Below are positions 19,485 to 28,521 of a stretch of 64,000 nt of DNA, one piece after another. How positions within the stretch are numbered: position 1 is the stretch's first letter; the number at the start of each line of letters is the position of its first letter. The notes under the pieces were generated by a model that saw only the letters and a list, made by a program, of their open reading frames with translations, had not been told where the DNA came from and did no database searches. Source of the stretch: Saprospiraceae bacterium UBA7687 (GTDB lineage Bacteria > Bacteroidota > Bacteroidia > Chitinophagales > Saprospiraceae); the NCBI GenBank assembly GCA_002482845.1, contig DLGT01000038.1:4922-68921 (forward strand), written 5' to 3'. Position numbers and translations under genes: made by a program.

Positions 19485-22145
19485 ATGCGTTATTCATTCT
19501 CTTTGTTTATGCTTGTTTTTTTATTCTGGACTTCTTTTGGTCAAAACCGAAATATGGTTTTTCCAGATTTAGCTAACAAAGATGTTAAAATACACAAGGG
19601 ATCTAAGTTATTTACAACTGTTTCTGATGGTACATTGTCGCCACTGGAGATTAAAGAAGATTGGGGTATTTCATTAAAACATAAATCTAGTTTTTTTCAT
19701 AATAGTGAGTATTCATTAGAAGCATACAAAAAGCTTAAAACTGAAGCAAATGAATTAAAAAAATCAACAAATGTAGACCGGGATTCACACACTAAACCCA
19801 ATCGGATGATGACGACTGCCCCTGTTTTATTAAATGATTTTAGAGGAAATATAAGAGGAAACAGTATACCCATGGATAATACGATGGCTGTCTCTAGAAA
19901 TGGTTTTGTAGTGTCTGCCATTAATTCAAATATAATTTTTACCATGCCTGATGGAGAAGTTACTTTCAGTCGTGGGTTTGCAGATTTTTATAAAGTATTA
20001 GGATTAGGTACGAGAATGTTTGATCCTAGAGTGATTTTTGATCCAGAGCAAAATAGATTTATTGTGGTGTGTCTTCATGGCTCTGATCCTAGTACATCTT
20101 ATTTATGCTTAGCTTTTTCAAAAACCGAAGACCCTAACGGGGAGTGGCATTTTTATAAAATAAAAGGTGATGTATTGGGAGACGGTGTATGGTTTGACTT
20201 TCCCAATATTGGTGTAAGTAAAGAAGATTTATATATCGCTGGCAACATGTTTTCTGATGACAATGGATTTAGATATTCAATGATAATTCAGATTTCAAAA
20301 GATGATGCATACGAAGGTAAAGAGATCACATGGAAATATTATGATAGGGTTCGTAATGTAGATAATGGTTTAGTTTTCAACCCTGTACCAGCTATGTCAG
20401 GATGGAAAACATTAACATCTCCTGGTATGTACTTCATAAGTAATGGCAATGGTGGATTTAATATTAACTATACAGATGCATCTGTAAAAAATGATCCTAG
20501 TCTGATATCTTTGAAGACTACTGGACCTAACTTGACTTTTCCACCAGAAGGAAGGCAAAAAGACATTCCCGTTCTCCTAAATACAGGTGGTAACAGAATT
20601 AGAACAGCGATGTATCAAAATGGAATCTTACATTTCTCAGCGCAATCTAACTCTCCTTCAGGTGATGGTGGATTGTATTATGGTAGGATGAATATGTCAG
20701 ATTTAGCTGTTACAGCCGACATCTTATCAGTACCTGATCAAGATCTTGCCTATCCTACTTTGACATCATTTGGTAATCGTGAAGAAGATGACCAAATCTT
20801 AATAAATTACACATTTACTGGTACGGGTGTATATCCAGGTCAAGCTGCTAGGGTCATAAGTGGTAGCGGTCCAATTTTTGACTGGAGTGATGAAATAGTT
20901 TATAAACCAGGTTTATCATCTATAGGCAGCATTCCTGACGAATCAATTCGTTGGGGTGATTACTCAGGAGCATGTAGACGATTCGGAGTAAATAGGATTG
21001 AAAGTTGGGCTGTAGGATGTTTTGGAGAAGGGAGAAGCCATGGTACATGGATAGGTCAGCTCATTCATTCGGACGATAATGATAAACCAATTCTAGAATT
21101 TACAGCATCCAAAACCACAGAGCGGAGAGATTCGGTCATTGCATTTAGAGACATTACAAATGCCATCCCGAAATCGAGACAATGGATTTTTGAAGGCGGT
21201 ACCCCAAAAATGTCAAATGAAGAATTTCCAAAAGTAGTCTATAGTGAAAATGGGGCTTTCAATGTTACATTGATATCAGATTTTGAAAGTCATTCTGATA
21301 CAATGACAAAAATAGATTTTATTCATATACAAGACCTTGAAACATTACCTGTAGCGTTCTGGGTAAGTGATAAAGATACCATTTACATAGGAGATTCTAT
21401 TCAGTTTACTAGTCTTAGTTCAGCTAATGCTCTATTTCATAAATGGAATTTCATTCAAGGAAGTCCCATGAATAGTGAAGAAACTAATCCATTAGTTACT
21501 TACAACAAAAAAGGTTCATTTATAGTGGCATTAACGGTAAAAAATAATACAGGATCAAATTCACATATTGTAAATAAAGCTATAACTGTTTTCGAAAAAA
21601 CTGCGCCATTGGCCTCATTTACATCAGATAAAACAATCATACTTCCTGGTGATAGTATTGTATTTGTAGACAAATCTACAGGTTCAAAGAATGTTAAGTG
21701 GTATTTTTCAGGTGGTGAACCTTCTACTTCTTCATCTAGATCTCCTATTATAAGATATCCTGAGCAAGGTGTGTTTCCAGTAAAAATGGTGGTTAATAAT
21801 GACTATGGTACAGATTCTTTGACAATAGAAAACTATGTGTCTGTCGGTACAAGTGGAACGTCAAATGAAGTACTCTTGAGCGATGTCAGACTATTTCCCA
21901 ATCCTTCAAGTAATAATAGAGGGTTGGTGACTTTGGCCTTTAGTAATTTAAAAACGGGCATTTACAAAATTGATTTATTCACTATTAGTGGTCAATTTAT
22001 TAAATCATTGTATTATGATAAGATAAAAAGCGGAGAAAATGAATTATCATTCCGCACAAATATGTTATCTGCTGGTTCTTATTTTATTTCACTTTCATCA
22101 GATGCCAAAGTCATAAAAACATTACCACTGCTTATTTTGGAGTGA
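19485..22145 (+). CDS. Secreted PKD-repeat protein with T9SS sorting domain
   Basis: 886 residues. A signal peptide (residues 1-19, ending near TSFGQ) is followed by a large ~400-residue N-terminal region with beta-propeller-like texture (repeated xRxIFDPEQNRF, FPNIGVSKEDLYIAGN). Three PKD-like domains follow at about residues 540-610, 625-700 and 710-785. Each shows the pattern xFTSDKxxIxxGDSIxFxD and closes in a GxF/VxVxxxVxN strand. The last ~80 residues are a T9SS sorting domain (LFPNPSSNNRG). I cannot name an enzymatic activity. Its last 14 bases overlap the 3' end of the convergent mscS-like gene. Confidence 0.87.
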   Translation: MRYSFSLFMLVFLFWTSFGQNRNMVFPDLANKDVKIHKGSKLFTTVSDGTLSPLEIKEDWGISLKHKSSFFHNSEYSLEAYKKLKTEANELKKSTNVDRDSHTKPNRMMTTAPVLLNDFRGNIRGNSIPMDNTMAVSRNGFVVSAINSNIIFTMPDGEVTFSRGFADFYKVLGLGTRMFDPRVIFDPEQNRFIVVCLHGSDPSTSYLCLAFSKTEDPNGEWHFYKIKGDVLGDGVWFDFPNIGVSKEDLYIAGNMFSDDNGFRYSMIIQISKDDAYEGKEITWKYYDRVRNVDNGLVFNPVPAMSGWKTLTSPGMYFISNGNGGFNINYTDASVKNDPSLISLKTTGPNLTFPPEGRQKDIPVLLNTGGNRIRTAMYQNGILHFSAQSNSPSGDGGLYYGRMNMSDLAVTADILSVPDQDLAYPTLTSFGNREEDDQILINYTFTGTGVYPGQAARVISGSGPIFDWSDEIVYKPGLSSIGSIPDESIRWGDYSGACRRFGVNRIESWAVGCFGEGRSHGTWIGQLIHSDDNDKPILEFTASKTTERRDSVIAFRDITNAIPKSRQWIFEGGTPKMSNEEFPKVVYSENGAFNVTLISDFESHSDTMTKIDFIHIQDLETLPVAFWVSDKDTIYIGDSIQFTSLSSANALFHKWNFIQGSPMNSEETNPLVTYNKKGSFIVALTVKNNTGSNSHIVNKAITVFEKTAPLASFTSDKTIILPGDSIVFVDKSTGSKNVKWYFSGGEPSTSSSRSPIIRYPEQGVFPVKMVVNNDYGTDSLTIENYVSVGTSGTSNEVLLSDVRLFPNPSSNNRGLVTLAFSNLKTGIYKIDLFTISGQFIKSLYYDKIKSGENELSFRTNMLSAGSYFISLSSDAKVIKTLPLLILE

Positions 22146-22998
22146 TAGAAATTGGTGTTGTGTCTTTATAATATAATGTCCTGATAGGAAATGGAATATT
22201 AATTTTGTGGGTATCGAATGCACTTTTGATATTGACAATGGCAGCACTCTTGGCTTTAAGAAAGGTAGCTTTATCTGGCTTTGAAAGCCATAAAAAGGCC
22301 GTAAAAATAATGGCACTGTCTCCGAACTCAGTATAATAAAATTCAATATCTCTTTTCATATCTCTATCTCTAATGTCGATTAAAGCGGCTATAGTGATTT
22401 GTTTGACTTCTTCGAGAGGGGAATCATAGTCTATGCCAACTTGCAATTCCATTCTTTGATGTTGATTCGCAGTATGATTGGTAACAGGTGACTCTATTAG
22501 AATTTTATTGGGCATTATTATTTTTTTGCCCTGTAGTGTATTAATAACGGTATCACGAAGATTGACTTCAGATACCACACCTGATACATCCTTCACATCT
22601 ATGTAATCACCTACATTTATAGGTCGTCGGAAAGAAATAATTATTCCTGACATTAGATTGGTCGCTAAATCTTGAAAAGCAAAGGCAAGTCCTAAACTCA
22701 ATACTCCAATTCCAGCCAAAATCGATGTCACTGCTTTATCTAGGTTTAGGATAGTAAGAACTGTAAACCCTACAAGTGATAAAAAAGTAATATGGACAAA
22801 ATTTATTATGAGATTATTGAGTATTTTTCTTTCTGAGTAGTTGTTTAGAAATCTATCAGCAAGATTTTTTATTTTTTTAGATATCCAAATACCAGTAAGC
22901 AAAACGAAGATAGCTATTAAGAGATTGGGTAAAATCAGAACAAGATTTTTAAACCAAGAATCTATTTTTTCGTAAAGCAAATTATAAATTGATGTCAT
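22132..22998 (-). CDS. MscS-family small-conductance mechanosensitive channel
   Basis: 288 residues, close to E. coli MscS (286). Three membrane segments occupy residues ~15-125. The pore-lining helix region contains AGIGVLSLGLAFAFQDLATNLMSG, with the small-residue pattern and the conserved FQD. The beta domain follows (NVGDYIDVKDVSGVVSEVNLRDT, then IIMPNK) and a C-terminal alpha/beta part. These channels open under hypo-osmotic shock in the inner membrane. The gene is convergent with the PKD protein gene and overlaps its stop region by 14 bases. Confidence 0.93.
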   Translation of the reverse strand: MTSIYNLLYEKIDSWFKNLVLILPNLLIAIFVLLTGIWISKKIKNLADRFLNNYSERKILNNLIINFVHITFLSLVGFTVLTILNLDKAVTSILAGIGVLSLGLAFAFQDLATNLMSGIIISFRRPINVGDYIDVKDVSGVVSEVNLRDTVINTLQGKKIIMPNKILIESPVTNHTANQHQRMELQVGIDYDSPLEEVKQITIAALIDIRDRDMKRDIEFYYTEFGDSAIIFTAFLWLSKPDKATFLKAKSAAIVNIKSAFDTHKINIPFPIRTLYYKDTTPISITPK

Positions 22999-23210
22999 TT
23001 TACGTAGGTATTTGGAATTGATTATTTTGAAGAATTAAAAACATTTTATCTTTTCATAAATCAAATTTACTAATTATTGTGTAACCATTCAAAAATTGAC
23101 CTCCATATTTTTTATTCGTAATCCTTTGGTGCTACCATTCATAAAAGTATAGTTTTATTTATTGAGATGACTGACAGAGTAGTTACTATTAGCTTAATTT
23201 AGGGAATAAA

Positions 23211-23240
23211 AAAAGGCTTTCCGTTTCGGGAAAGCCTTAT
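23211..23240 (-). terminator. Rho-independent terminator of the RRM protein gene
   Basis: On the minus strand a 10-bp stem AAGGCTTTCC / GGAAAGCCTT closes a short loop and is followed by a T-run. It sits 30 bases after the stop of the RNA-binding protein gene. Confidence 0.85.
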
Positions 23241-23269
23241 AAGATTCAATTTTTTCTACTTGATATATA

Positions 23270-23560
23270 TTAATATCTTCTTTCTCTCGGTCTGAAATTG
23301 TTATCTCTTGGTGCAGCAGCTCTTGGTTCTGCTTTTTTACAAACGATGGTTTGACCATCAAAATTTGTTTCATTCAGACCAGCGATAGCAGCAATACCTG
23401 CATCTTCTGTTCCCATTTCCACAAATGCAAATCCTTTAGATCTACCTGTGTCCTTGTCCATAATAACTTTCGCAGACGTAACTTCGCCATACTGTGAAAA
23501 AAGATCTTCTAAAGCTTCAGAACTTGTTCTGTAGTTTAATTTCGCAACAAAAATGTTCAT
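23270..23560 (-). CDS. Single-RRM RNA-binding protein
   Basis: The chosen ATG at 23560 gives 96 residues starting MNIFVAKLNYRTSSEALEDL, the exact beginning of a canonical RRM. An upstream ATG at 23662 would add an unconserved 34-residue leader and lies upstream of the -7 box. RNP2 is IFVAKL and RNP1 is KGFAFVEM, so the two aromatic RNA-contacting positions are present. The tail is short, basic and proline-arginine-rich (RAAAPRDNNFRPRERRY). Such proteins in Bacteroidota and cyanobacteria are often cold-induced RNA chaperones. The -7 box TATCTTTG lies at 23640-23647 (minus). Confidence 0.94.
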   Translation of the reverse strand: MNIFVAKLNYRTSSEALEDLFSQYGEVTSAKVIMDKDTGRSKGFAFVEMGTEDAGIAAIAGLNETNFDGQTIVCKKAEPRAAAPRDNNFRPRERRY

Positions 23561-23591
23561 TAAAATAAAATTAAAAAAATAAATAAAAAAT

Positions 23592-23631
23592 TTGGATTCA
23601 ATAACAGACCGTCTGCTCAATGGTAATCCAA
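23592..23631 (-). promoter_or_regulatory. Possible structured 5' leader of the RRM gene
   Basis: Between the -7 box and the ATG, a 7-bp inverted pair TTGGATT (23592-23598) and AATCCAA (23625-23631) encloses a 26-base segment containing CAGAC/GTCTG. The mRNA leader (~70 bases) could fold here. The structure is by eye only. Confidence 0.4.
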
Positions 23632-23767
23632 AACTATTGCAAAGATAAGGTATTAATTCCAAATATGGTGCATTTTGTAATAATATATAAATAATTATTT
23701 TTCAATGACTTTTGATTTTACCACTTGGATGACCATATTCACTGTTTTTATATGTGTATTATAAGAA

Positions 23768-25327
23768 TCATTTTTTTACAGATAGATTATGTAAAGTAAA
23801 GCTAATGGGTTTATTTCTAGCATTCATTTCTAGAATAGGGAAGGTTAATGTCTCTTTAGGGAAATAAATATCTGTCATACAAGTGTGCCCATCATCTCCA
23901 AATAACTCCACACTCGTTTTATCGAAGATTAGTTGAACATGTAATGTGTCATTCACACTGCTGCATGGTGCAAAATGTCTAGCTGCAAAACCGTCATAAA
24001 AATCAGAGATTCCTGCCTTTGTCCTATCTATATACCATGTTTTGTCTGATGGTAAGTAACCGATCTTTAAGGAGTCGTTTTGGCCATTTGTTAAGGTCAG
24101 GCAAATTTCTTGTGTAGCCAAAAAACTGATGTTGGCTTCAAATAAGCCTTCTTCTATTTCTGGCATAGGATATGGGTAGGTCTTGATGTTAGAAAGATCT
24201 ATCTTTGTGATTTCTGATCTTAAAGCCTGATATTCAGATACCAATCTGCTACTTAATTTCCATTCTGCATCCTTTGTTTTTACTAATATCACTTCTCTGG
24301 GCAATGTCATCGCACTTCTCCATCGTTCAGTAGGAACTTTTTGGGCATAAAGCCAGTTGCTCATCCAACCCATCATAAGTCTTCTTCCGTCTGTATCTGG
24401 TATGTCTGACCATGACACCATCGCATAGTTGTCTGTACCATAATCTAGCCAATATTGTTTGTCATTTGCCTGACTGTTGGTAAAAGTTTTACCATCAAAG
24501 TCACCTACAAAATAACTTGTACCCGTGCCACCATTGGGAGCGCCAGATTGCATGCTTACCACTAATATCCATTTCGTCTCGCCATTTCCATTGACTTTTA
24601 GGGGGAATAAATCTGGACATTCCCACAGTCGATTATCATTTTGTATACCGTAAGACGACTGATAAGTCCATGTTTTGAGATCAGGTGAAGTGTAAAACAT
24701 TGCTTTATCTTTTGCCGCAAGCACCAGAACCCATTTTTGGCTTTCATGATGCCAAATGACTTTAGGATCTCTGAAGTCTCTTATATTTTCTGTATTGGGA
24801 ATGACTGGATTGCCTTGATACTTTGTCCATGTTCTACCTTTGTCGAGTGAGTAAGCGATAGATTGGTATTGAAAGTTTTTTGTACCCGCTTTTTCGCCTG
24901 CCATATTATGATGTGTAAATATTGCAACCATAGGTATTTTGCCATCTTTGCCAAAACCGGATGTATTTTTCCAATCTATGACAGCACTACCAGAAAAAAT
25001 ATAACCGAGCGTATCGGGATATAAAGCAATGGGTAGATGTTCCCAATGGATCATGTCAGTACTCACAGCATGTCCCCAATGCATTGGTCCCCAAACAGTA
25101 CTATCAGGGTAATATTGATAAAATAGATGATATTCTCCAGCGTAATAAACCATACCATTCGGGTCATTCATCCACATAGAGTCGGGGGTGAAATGAAATT
25201 CAGGTCTATATTTTTCTTTAATTCCAGATGGAGTATCAGTGTTCTTGATTTGACCGCAATTAACCAAAAAAATCATTACACATATACCAGCAAGAAATGG
25301 TACGTAAGAATATATTTTATTTATCAT
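23768..25327 (-). CDS. GH32 fructan hydrolase lipoprotein (levanase/inulinase type)
   Basis: 519 residues. A lipoprotein signal ends at C24 (FLVNC), so the enzyme is probably membrane-anchored in the periplasm or at the surface. The GH32 five-bladed propeller is clear. The nucleophile Asp55 lies in WMNDPNG (52-58), the transition-state stabiliser is in FRDPKV, and the acid/base Glu is in LWECPDLF. A C-terminal beta-sandwich module ends the protein (DKTSVELFGDDGHTCMTDIYFP). The family hydrolyses beta-fructosyl linkages in levan, inulin or sucrose; which one cannot be read from sequence. No SusC/SusD pair or fructokinase is adjacent, so this is not a complete fructan utilisation locus. Confidence 0.94.
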   Translation of the reverse strand: MINKIYSYVPFLAGICVMIFLVNCGQIKNTDTPSGIKEKYRPEFHFTPDSMWMNDPNGMVYYAGEYHLFYQYYPDSTVWGPMHWGHAVSTDMIHWEHLPIALYPDTLGYIFSGSAVIDWKNTSGFGKDGKIPMVAIFTHHNMAGEKAGTKNFQYQSIAYSLDKGRTWTKYQGNPVIPNTENIRDFRDPKVIWHHESQKWVLVLAAKDKAMFYTSPDLKTWTYQSSYGIQNDNRLWECPDLFPLKVNGNGETKWILVVSMQSGAPNGGTGTSYFVGDFDGKTFTNSQANDKQYWLDYGTDNYAMVSWSDIPDTDGRRLMMGWMSNWLYAQKVPTERWRSAMTLPREVILVKTKDAEWKLSSRLVSEYQALRSEITKIDLSNIKTYPYPMPEIEEGLFEANISFLATQEICLTLTNGQNDSLKIGYLPSDKTWYIDRTKAGISDFYDGFAARHFAPCSSVNDTLHVQLIFDKTSVELFGDDGHTCMTDIYFPKETLTFPILEMNARNKPISFTLHNLSVKK

Positions 25328-25464
25328 GGCAAATGGTTTACACGTTTGAGTGGTGAAATTAATGGAAAAAAATGAATTCGAAGATAATCTTTTGTCTATA
25401 GTAGCAATTAAGGAAATCTTCTCTCTTTTTCATAGTAATTAATGATGCTAATCCATTGCCAAGC

Positions 25465-26280
25465 TTATCCAAATAAACCTATTCTCCATGGTTTATATTT
25501 GTATGGAATATACGAAACATGTTTTTTTGTCAATTCTTTTTTGAAAAACAAAATTCCTACATCATACAAATCAATGGATAAAGTTACCTCAGGTCTTTCA
25601 ATCAGATTTTTCCAAGCGGACTGCATGCCTTCTGACCAATAAATGTCATCTATTACGATGATAGAATTGTCTTGGCAGAAAGGTTTTATTTGTTCATAAT
25701 ATGCTAAAGTGGGTTCCATGGCATGATGTCCGTCTAAAAAAGCAAGATCTACATGTTGAATTTCTTTTAAGGCGGGTGATAGAGTAGAAGAAAAAGGACC
25801 TATTTTAATGTCAATATTTCTCAATATCAGATTCTGGTGTACTTCTTTTGCTAATGATGCGATTTCCGGATCACCTTCTAGTGTGATGATTCGTGACTTT
25901 GTGTTAGAAATACCAAGATATGCAGACGAAATACCTAAAGAAGTACCTAATTCCAACATGTTTTTTATGTTGTAATGTAGCGCAAGATTAAATAATAATC
26001 TACATTTGGTCTCGCCAGACAAAGATGTATGGGCTATTTGGGAGATTTTGCGACTATCTTTGTCCAAAGATTTTGAACCTGCTCCAAAATCAGTCACTTG
26101 TATGATCTTGGAAGATGATTTTAAGATTTTTCTTTGATTTTCGATCTCTTGAAATCTATAATACTCTTTTTCGGTATCAAGGACATTTGTCACAAAATCA
26201 TATAAAAAGGGCGACTGCACATTGAACTTTGTGATTGACTTCCAATAGAATTTAAAAAATGATCTGATCTGATACCACAT
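25465..26280 (-). CDS. Class I SAM-dependent methyltransferase
   Basis: 271 residues. A Rossmann methyltransferase core is visible: motif I MLELGTSLGISSAYLG (residues ~113-128), IITLEGDPEIA with the acidic ribose-binding residue, DLAFLDGHH and SIIVIDDIYWSEGM. The DGHH and DDIYW segments resemble class I O-methyltransferases that bind a metal near the substrate. The first ~100 residues are a helical N-terminal region. Substrate unknown. It is divergent from the ABC operon. Confidence 0.85.
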   Translation of the reverse strand: MWYQIRSFFKFYWKSITKFNVQSPFLYDFVTNVLDTEKEYYRFQEIENQRKILKSSSKIIQVTDFGAGSKSLDKDSRKISQIAHTSLSGETKCRLLFNLALHYNIKNMLELGTSLGISSAYLGISNTKSRIITLEGDPEIASLAKEVHQNLILRNIDIKIGPFSSTLSPALKEIQHVDLAFLDGHHAMEPTLAYYEQIKPFCQDNSIIVIDDIYWSEGMQSAWKNLIERPEVTLSIDLYDVGILFFKKELTKKHVSYIPYKYKPWRIGLFG

Positions 26281-26372
26281 GTCTGACTACTTATTCTCGG
26301 GGTAAAGGTAAGTATTGAACCATATTATTCATAAGGTAATGCCGATTATTGATGGTTTAATCTAAAAAATCC

Positions 26373-26402
26373 TTGTCATATCCACAAATCATAATAGCTT
26401 TG
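26373..26402 (+). promoter_or_regulatory. Promoter of the ABC exporter operon, Bacteroidota consensus
   Basis: TTG (26373-26375), a 19-base spacer and TAGCTTTG (26395-26402) match the Bacteroidota housekeeping promoter. Start of transcription is expected near 26409, leaving an 11-base leader to the ATG at 26420. Confidence 0.75.
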
Positions 26403-26419
26403 CCCACAAATTCAGAATT

Positions 26420-27316
26420 ATGGCAGTACTTTCCATCAGAGGACTTACAAAAAGGTACGGTAGAATCGTAGCAATAGACAACCTCAATCTTACCATAGAG
26501 AAGGGGACCGTTTATGGACTTCTTGGACCGAATGGTAGTGGTAAGACGACAACACTTGGTATTATTTTGGGTATTTTGACACAAAACTCAGGTGAATTTG
26601 AATGGTTTGATGGTCGATATGGTGTAGATCATCGACTGAAAATAGGGGCCATATTAGAAACACCTAACTTTTATCCTTATATGAATGCAGATGAAAATCT
26701 AGAAATTATTCGTCATATCAAAAAGGATCCAAATAAAAATTTCGATGAGTTACTTTCTCTTGTAAATCTTCTTGACAGGCGGAAATCAAAGTTCAGTTCT
26801 TATTCATTAGGTATGAAACAAAGATTGGCTATAGCAGCAACGCTTATCGGTGAGCCAGAAGTATTGATTTTTGATGAACCTACTAATGGACTTGATCCTC
26901 AGGGTATTGCAGAAGTTAGATCAATTCTCAAAAAAGTAGCTGATACTGGCAAGACAGTCATAATGGCATCACATTTACTAGATGAGGTGGAAAAGATTTG
27001 CTCTCATGTAGCAATTATTAAAAATGGACATTTACTTGCTAGTGGTCCTATAGGATCGATCATAAATAGTGATATAACAGTAGAACTCGCATCCAATAAT
27101 CTGCAAGAATTAAAGTCGTTTTTGGCAACATTATCTTTTGTAAAACGTCTTCATGTGATCGATAAATGGATAGAAATAGGTATAGACGAATCTCTTGATC
27201 ATAGTATTATCAATAAACTCGCATTTGAGCAAGGCATAAATCTGACACATATCGTCGCTAGAAAGAAAAAACTAGAGACAGAGTTTCTAGAGATCACAAG
27301 TAAGATTAAAATGTAA
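26420..27316 (+). CDS. ABC transporter ATP-binding protein
   Basis: 298 residues. Walker A is GPNGSGKT (36-43), the signature is YSLGMKQRL, Walker B is VLIFDEPTNGLD, and the switch His is in MASHLLDE. The ~90-residue C-terminal extension is typical of CcmA/DrrA-like exporter ATPases. It is the first gene of a three-gene unit with a small membrane protein and a permease, and forms the ATP-hydrolysing subunit of a type-2-like exporter. The substrate is not known. Confidence 0.94.
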   Translation: MAVLSIRGLTKRYGRIVAIDNLNLTIEKGTVYGLLGPNGSGKTTTLGIILGILTQNSGEFEWFDGRYGVDHRLKIGAILETPNFYPYMNADENLEIIRHIKKDPNKNFDELLSLVNLLDRRKSKFSSYSLGMKQRLAIAATLIGEPEVLIFDEPTNGLDPQGIAEVRSILKKVADTGKTVIMASHLLDEVEKICSHVAIIKNGHLLASGPIGSIINSDITVELASNNLQELKSFLATLSFVKRLHVIDKWIEIGIDESLDHSIINKLAFEQGINLTHIVARKKKLETEFLEITSKIKM

Positions 27317-27359
27317 ATGTTTAATCATAAACAATTAGTAATCATATAATTATACGATA

Positions 27360-27653
27360 ATGTTTAAAAAGCTTAAGGAAAAATGGAAGGTAGATTGGTT
27401 ACAGTTTATCTTGATTTTTACCACATTTGCATTAGGAGGTAGCCTTTGCGCAAAGGTAGGTAGCTATTTATTAGGATTGGTCATGACTGAAAAAAATGTC
27501 TTATATTGGATCATTTATATACCTTTCTTAAGCGTTTTGTGGCCTGCTTGTGTACTTCTAGTTAGTATTCCATTTGGACAATTTAAGTTTTTTATTAATT
27601 ACTTAAAATCTATGGGTAAAAAACTAGGTATCGTTAAGAATACAGATCAATAA
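27360..27653 (+). CDS. Small two-helix membrane protein within the ABC operon
   Basis: 97 residues. It opens with a basic amphipathic stretch (MFKKLKEKWKVDW), then two hydrophobic segments (~residues 15-40 and 50-75), and ends in a basic tail. I recognise it only as a conserved Bacteroidota small-protein type (possibly DUF6787). It sits 43 bases after the ATPase and 31 bases before the permease, so it is probably co-expressed and may be an accessory subunit. Confidence 0.75.
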   Translation: MFKKLKEKWKVDWLQFILIFTTFALGGSLCAKVGSYLLGLVMTEKNVLYWIIYIPFLSVLWPACVLLVSIPFGQFKFFINYLKSMGKKLGIVKNTDQ

Positions 27654-27684
27654 ATCATTTGTTACTTCATTAAAATCATCAAAA

Positions 27685-28491
27685 ATGAATGAACTCATAC
27701 TTTTAGAATGGAAAAAATTTAAGTCAAATACTGTTTTTAGGGTCTTGGCGGCTATGTATCTTTTGCTTGCACCTTTTATTATTTTAATGGGAAGAGACAT
27801 TGTGGATAAAATGCAACTACCAATGCTGACAAGCGCTGAGATTTATGAATTTCCCAAGGTATGGGATTATCAGGGTTATATTGGAAATTGGCTTGTTCCG
27901 TTCTGTCTTGGATTTTTGACGATTTATATCATTACTTCCGAAGTGGGAAATAAGACAATGCGTCAGAATATTCTCACAGGAATGACCAAAAAGTCGTTTT
28001 TTATATCTAAATTATTATCGATTTTGATCATGGCTTTGGGAGCTACTTTTATTTATGCTGTCTCTACGATTGCTATTGGTATTATTAATACAGATGGTAT
28101 TGATTTAGAACTGGTTATGGATAATAATTTTGCGATCATAAAGTTCTTTCTACTTTGTCTAGGATATATGACTTTTGCTTTATTAGTAGCTTTTACGATA
28201 AGACGTGGTACTTTGGCCATCTTTTTTTATTTTTTTTACTTTATTTTGGAAGCTATTTTTCAAGGTGTTCATGTCTACTATTACACACATGTGAGTCGCA
28301 ATTATTGGCCTATTAATAGTATCGAAGATTTACATCCTTTCCCATTATTGAGATTACCTGATTTTTTTACGGACAAGGAATGGAATTTTAGTATTTTACT
28401 TCCTGATAGTCATGCGGTTTTAATGTCACTTTTTTATATTTCCCTTTTTGTTGCTATATCTTACCGTAGTTTTATGAAAAGAGATATCTAA
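27685..28491 (+). CDS. ABC-2-type permease
   Basis: 268 residues with about six hydrophobic segments and a large loop after the first, as in ABC-2 exporters (ABC2_membrane_4-like). The start MNELILLEWKKFKSN is typical, with an amphipathic entry helix. It should pair as a dimer with the upstream ATPase. folP follows after 30 bases. Substrate unknown. Confidence 0.87.
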   Translation: MNELILLEWKKFKSNTVFRVLAAMYLLLAPFIILMGRDIVDKMQLPMLTSAEIYEFPKVWDYQGYIGNWLVPFCLGFLTIYIITSEVGNKTMRQNILTGMTKKSFFISKLLSILIMALGATFIYAVSTIAIGIINTDGIDLELVMDNNFAIIKFFLLCLGYMTFALLVAFTIRRGTLAIFFYFFYFILEAIFQGVHVYYYTHVSRNYWPINSIEDLHPFPLLRLPDFFTDKEWNFSILLPDSHAVLMSLFYISLFVAISYRSFMKRDI

Positions 28492-28521
28492 GGTAGATTT
28501 GTACATCATATTATTCGAATA

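Noticed and set aside
23561..23662. Extended N-terminus of the RRM protein
   Set aside because: The added 34 residues are not part of the RRM, and the start lies upstream of the -7 box.
23768..25327. A fructan polysaccharide utilisation locus around the GH32 gene
   Set aside because: No SusC/SusD pair, fructokinase or sugar transporter is adjacent; the gene stands alone.
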